Source: Halostella salina (lineage in GTDB: Archaea; Halobacteriota; Halobacteria; Halobacteriales; Natronoarchaeaceae). From it: a stretch of 64,000 nt of DNA. Positions 60,977 through 64,000 of the stretch are shown here, piece after piece; position 1 is the first letter of the stretch, and every line of letters starts with the position of its first letter. The stretch lies in NCBI RefSeq assembly GCF_003675855.1, contig NZ_RCIH01000003.1, positions 124,001-188,000 of the forward strand, given 5' to 3'. A program made the translations under genes and the position numbers. A model generated the notes under the pieces. It was not told where the DNA came from. It saw only the letters and a list, made by a program, of their open reading frames with translations, and ran no database searches.

Positions 60977-63073
60977 CTACGCGTCTATCTCCGCGGCGAC
61001 CGCTTCGACGACGCCGTCCAGCACGGCGTCGCGCTCGCCGGTCAGGAACTCCAGGTGGCCGTCGCGGCCGCCGACGACCGTGATGCCGGCCTCGTCGGCG
61101 CGCTCGCTCGCGGCCTCGCCCACCGCGCGCACGTCGACTGCGTCGGTGCTGCGGAGGTGGATCTCGTCGTCGCCGACGCCGAGCGTGACGAACGGCCCGT
61201 CGTCCGCCTCGCGGCGGTGGAGTTCGTCCAGCAGGAGCGTCGTCGGCGGGAAGTCGAAGCGGTGCGTGAACGCGTCGGTGTCGAGCACGGCGAAGCTGAC
61301 GCCGCCCGCCTCGCGCTCGTCGATGTTGCGCTCGGCGGTCTCGACCTCGGTTTCGAGTTTCTCGCGGAACTGCTCGCTGACGTGGGCCGCGAGGCTGTCG
61401 GCGTCGCCCGGCGCGTCGGCGTCGCCGAACAGCAGGTCCGCGACCAGTTCGCGCTTGTCGTCGTAGGACTGGTAGTACGCCTCCAGCGCGATCGCCTCGC
61501 GGCGCTCGCGGACGGCGGTCCCGTCGTAGCCGGCCTCGGTCGCCAGGTCGGCGTACGCCCCGGGGGCGTCCGTCCAGTAGCTCACTGCGGGCAGGTGGCG
61601 CAGGTCGTCGCGGGCGTCCTCGCGGACGTGCGCGGCGACGTTGGCCGCAAGGGCCGTCGTCGTGAGTTCCTCGGTGTCGCCCTCGTCGGCGAGCCCGGGG
61701 TTGACGACCGTGTCAACGTCGTCGACGATGGCCTCGTCGGGATGGCTCGCGTCGACGACGACGCGGCGCGCGCCGTACACGTCGAGCAGGCGGTAGCCGT
61801 CCGCCGACTCCAGCGTGCTGCCGGCGTCGACGAGGACGACCAGCGGGAGCTGCTCGCCGTGGCGCTCGCGGGACTCCAGCATCTGGGTCACGTCGTCGGT
61901 CGCGGCGTCCATGTCGTACACCGCGCCGTCGAGCGGGCGGCGCTCGAAGTAGTGGTACTCGGCGTCGGCCTGCGTGTGCTCCTCGCGGACCAGCGGCAGG
62001 ACGGCGCGCTCGATGGCCGCGCCGGCCGCGTAGCCGTCGGCGGTCGCGCTGTGGCGGACGACGACGGGGCGGGCCGACAGCACCGCGCGGCGGACCGCTT
62101 CGGCGGCGTCGGCTATCGAGTCCTCCACGACGGCTGCGGGGTCGTCCTCGGCCAGCAGGTCGACCGAATCCGGGCGCGCCCGGTCGGTCATCGCGGCGGC
62201 GAGGCGGCCCTCCACCGCGGCGGCGTTCTCGCCGTCGAGAACGGCAAGATCCTCGGTCTCGACCTGCAGTTCGTCGTGGCGCAGTTCCACCTCGCCGTCG
62301 AGGCGGACGAAGTCGTCGATCGCGACCTCGGGGTACGCGCGGACGCCGGCCTCCACGAACGCGGCGCACTCGACGGTGCCGGTCTCGTCGCGGAGTTCGA
62401 AGATCGTCGGGCCGCCGGTCTGCCGGACGCCCGTCACCTCGCCCTCGATCCGCACGTCGTCGCCCACGCGGTCCGAGAGCGACTCGATCGGGACGCGCTC
62501 GGGGTCGGGCTCCTCGGTCGGCTCCGCGGCGGTCTCGTCCGCCGATGCGACGTCGGTCTCGGTCGCTGGTTCCGTCTCCGACTCGGCCTCCGTCTCCTCC
62601 TCGACGGCGTCGGTCGTCGTCACGGTACTGGCGCTCGCTGCGGCCGCGCCGCCCCCCGCGGGCTCCGCGGCCGCGTCTTCATTTCCCGACGCGCTCGCCT
62701 CCGGGGCGTCCGCGTTCGGGTCGTCGACGAGGGAACCGCGGAACTCGGCCTCGTCCTGCCGGATCGACCAGCCCAGGTCGACGTTGCCGTTGTCGCGCAC
62801 GTCCGTCACCTGCACGTAGACGGTGTCGCCGGAGTCCCAGTCGAGCGTGTCGAGTCGCTGGTCGAGTTCGCTCTTGTGGAGCAGGCCGGTGACGCTGTCG
62901 CCGATGTCGACGAACACGCCGAACTCGGCGAAGCCGTCGACGGTCCCGCGGTAGTAGCGGCCGGGGGTGAGCTGGTTCGGGTGGTCGCCTCTGAACTCGA
63001 AAACTACGTCTTCCTCGTGGCTGCTGCAGATCCGCCCGTCAGCGGGCGTACCGCAGATGATACAGGTAGCCAT
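60977..63073 (-). CDS. Zinc-ribbon/S1/OB/RecJ-like protein, DHH motif degenerate
   Basis: A 698-residue protein in four parts: an N-terminal zinc knuckle (MATCIICGTPADGRICSSH), an S1 domain (YYRGTVDGFAEFGVFVDIGDSVTGLLHKSEL), an acidic linker of about 80 residues, a tRNA-anti OB fold (VRIEGEVTGVRQTGGPTIFELRDETGTVECAAF), and a RecJ-like region. In RecJ the DHH motif reads DHHxP; here it is VVVDASHPDEA, and motif I is RHSATADGYAAGAAI. Several metal ligands are therefore missing. It looks like an inactive RecJ homologue with nucleic-acid-binding domains, comparable to GINS/Cdc45-type RecJ relatives in archaea, but it could act in RNA metabolism. Confidence 0.85.
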   Translation of the reverse strand: MATCIICGTPADGRICSSHEEDVVFEFRGDHPNQLTPGRYYRGTVDGFAEFGVFVDIGDSVTGLLHKSELDQRLDTLDWDSGDTVYVQVTDVRDNGNVDLGWSIRQDEAEFRGSLVDDPNADAPEASASGNEDAAAEPAGGGAAAASASTVTTTDAVEEETEAESETEPATETDVASADETAAEPTEEPDPERVPIESLSDRVGDDVRIEGEVTGVRQTGGPTIFELRDETGTVECAAFVEAGVRAYPEVAIDDFVRLDGEVELRHDELQVETEDLAVLDGENAAAVEGRLAAAMTDRARPDSVDLLAEDDPAAVVEDSIADAAEAVRRAVLSARPVVVRHSATADGYAAGAAIERAVLPLVREEHTQADAEYHYFERRPLDGAVYDMDAATDDVTQMLESRERHGEQLPLVVLVDAGSTLESADGYRLLDVYGARRVVVDASHPDEAIVDDVDTVVNPGLADEGDTEELTTTALAANVAAHVREDARDDLRHLPAVSYWTDAPGAYADLATEAGYDGTAVRERREAIALEAYYQSYDDKRELVADLLFGDADAPGDADSLAAHVSEQFREKLETEVETAERNIDEREAGGVSFAVLDTDAFTHRFDFPPTTLLLDELHRREADDGPFVTLGVGDDEIHLRSTDAVDVRAVGEAASERADEAGITVVGGRDGHLEFLTGERDAVLDGVVEAVAAEIDA

Positions 63074-63195
63074 TTGCTGGTGATAAATATCCCCGGCCTA
63101 AAACGGTTGTCGAATCGTCCCCGCCGGAACGGCCGTTCGTCGGCCCGAGCCGTGTGGTCACGGAACATACCCGAAGCGGCGACGCGGCCGCGCCG

Positions 63196-63459
63196 TCACT
63201 CGAACACGGGGCTGTCGTCCTCCAGCGCCGCAACGTCGTCGACGAGCGCGCGTACGTCCTCGGGGAACAGGGCGACCTGCACCTCGTTGCCCTCGTCGTC
63301 CTCGAAGACGAGTTTCACGCGCTTGTCACCGAACTCGCGGGCCTCGGCGCGCTCGACGTCGAACAGCTTCGCCTCGGCGGACTTGTTCGACGGCCCGACG
63401 TTTTTCACCGCGCCGTCTTTCAGTTCGACCATGAAGTCATCGATCTGCAGGGTGAGCAC
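63196..63459 (-). CDS. Small haloarchaeal conserved protein of unknown function
   Basis: An 87-residue protein starting at GTG (VLTLQIDDFMVELKDGAVKNVG) with SNKSAEAKLFDVERAEAREFGDKRVKLVFEDDEGNEVQVALFPEDVRALVDDVAAL. It looks like a small beta-sheet plus helix domain. The TATA-like CTTAAAG shared with the divergent MBL gene lies about 53 nt upstream on this strand. An ATG nine codons in (MVELKDG) is an alternative start. No family name is known to me. Confidence 0.7.
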   Translation of the reverse strand: MLTLQIDDFMVELKDGAVKNVGPSNKSAEAKLFDVERAEAREFGDKRVKLVFEDDEGNEVQVALFPEDVRALVDDVAALEDDSPVFE

Positions 63460-63543
63460 GGACGGCGGTTCGGCCGGCAGCGGCAAAACGGTACGGCCGT
63501 CGTGCGCCTTTAAGTGTCAGTCGCGCGTACTTCCGCCCGAACC

Positions 63544-64000
63544 ATGGAGCTTACCTGGCACGGTCACTCGACCTGGCGCGTGGAAGTGGGCGACACGACA
63601 CTGCTGATCGACCCCTTCTTCGACAACCCGCACACTGACCTCGACCCGAGCGACGTCGAGACACCGGACTACGTCCTGTTGACGCACGGCCACGCCGACC
63701 ACGTCGGCCACGCCGGCGAGTTCTCGGACGCGACGCTCGTCGCGGTGCCCGAACTCGTCTCCTTCGCCGAGGACGAGTTCGGCTTCGAGGACGCCGTCGG
63801 CGGGATGGGGATGAACCTCGGCGGCACCGTCGAGTGCGGCGACGCCTACGTGACGATGCACCGCGCGGACCACACCAACGGCATCAACACCGGCTACGAG
63901 TACTCCGCCGGGCCGCCGGCCGGGTTCGTCGTTTCGGACACGAAGCCGACGCAGGTGTCCGACGAGGAGAGCGAGACGTTCTACCACGCCGGCGACACGG
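63544..64000 (+). CDS. UPF0173-type metal-dependent hydrolase, 3' end missing
   Basis: The first 152 residues of an MBL-fold hydrolase of the UPF0173 family. [28 protein letters not shown] is the family N-terminus, [11 protein letters not shown] is the zinc motif, and [11 protein letters not shown] supplies another His. The frame runs off the window at AGDT, where the next metal Asp lies. A TATA-like CTTTAAG is centred 32 nt before the ATG. The substrate is unknown. Confidence 0.9.
   Translation, partial: MELTWHGHSTWRVEVGDTTLLIDPFFDNPHTDLDPSDVETPDYVLLTHGHADHVGHAGEFSDATLVAVPELVSFAEDEFGFEDAVGGMGMNLGGTVECGDAYVTMHRADHTNGINTGYEYSAGPPAGFVVSDTKPTQVSDEESETFYHAGDT

Overview
The window is chromosomal DNA from a halophilic archaeon (class Halobacteria). 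The evidence is very high GC, acidic proteins, TATA boxes about 26 nt upstream of start codons (leaderless transcripts), and archaeal information-processing genes: PriS, GINS, L37e with LSm, pelota, RqcH, Elp3, RtcB with archease, AlaX, MBF1 and Cdc48. I cannot name the genus. Genes are densely packed, no correctly bounded gap exceeds about 300 nt, and the first and last genes are cut by the window edges.

Layout. 0-6.5 kb: the end of an HtrA-like protease, a TIM-barrel isomerase, then a leftward four-gene cell-surface operon (small exported protein with a TasA/SipW-like leader, CARDB protein, signal peptidase I, DUF5305 protein) divergent from a membrane-anchored winged-helix protein. 6.8-14.8 kb: Gfo/Idh/MocA oxidoreductase, eIF2B-family protein, RtcB/archease RNA ligation pair, primase small subunit overlapping GINS, peroxiredoxin. 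14.8-16.3 kb: a lone IS1341-type TnpB element and a second, orphan end-like hairpin. 16.3-18.8 kb: an hsp20-like/cdc48 operon with a palindrome matching the HSR1 heat-shock operator. 19-26.6 kb: PanB, HAD phosphatase, CysE preceded by a Cys-Cys-Cys upstream ORF, acyl-CoA dehydrogenase, FilR1-type regulator, AlaX, MBF1. 26.7-29.5 kb: tRNA-Leu(GAG), a CHAT (caspase-like) protein and a convergent 45-residue hydrophobic peptide gene missed by length-limited gene finding.

29.5-46 kb: DUF420 protein, PurF, L37e/LSm, M42 peptidase, zincin, methyltransferase, PLP lyase, Dna2-like nuclease-helicase, LarA-like protein, beta-carbonic anhydrase, Lhr helicase and RNase Z. 47-51.7 kb: an RND/MMPL transporter followed at once by a TrmB regulator. 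52.7-56.8 kb: a leftward ribosome-rescue operon, RqcH - DUF4013 membrane protein - pelota. 57-64 kb: HalOD1 protein, a duplicated elp3 3' end, Elp3, a 7TM histidine kinase, a zinc-ribbon/S1/OB/DHH-like protein and a metallo-beta-lactamase hydrolase.

The points most worth following are the HSR1-like operator on hsp20-cdc48, the SipW/TasA-like export operon, the CHAT-peptide pair, the cysteine-rich upstream ORF on cysE, the RqcH-DUF4013-pelota operon, and two places where the 3' end of a gene is duplicated with only synonymous differences, as expected from recombination with a diverged relative.
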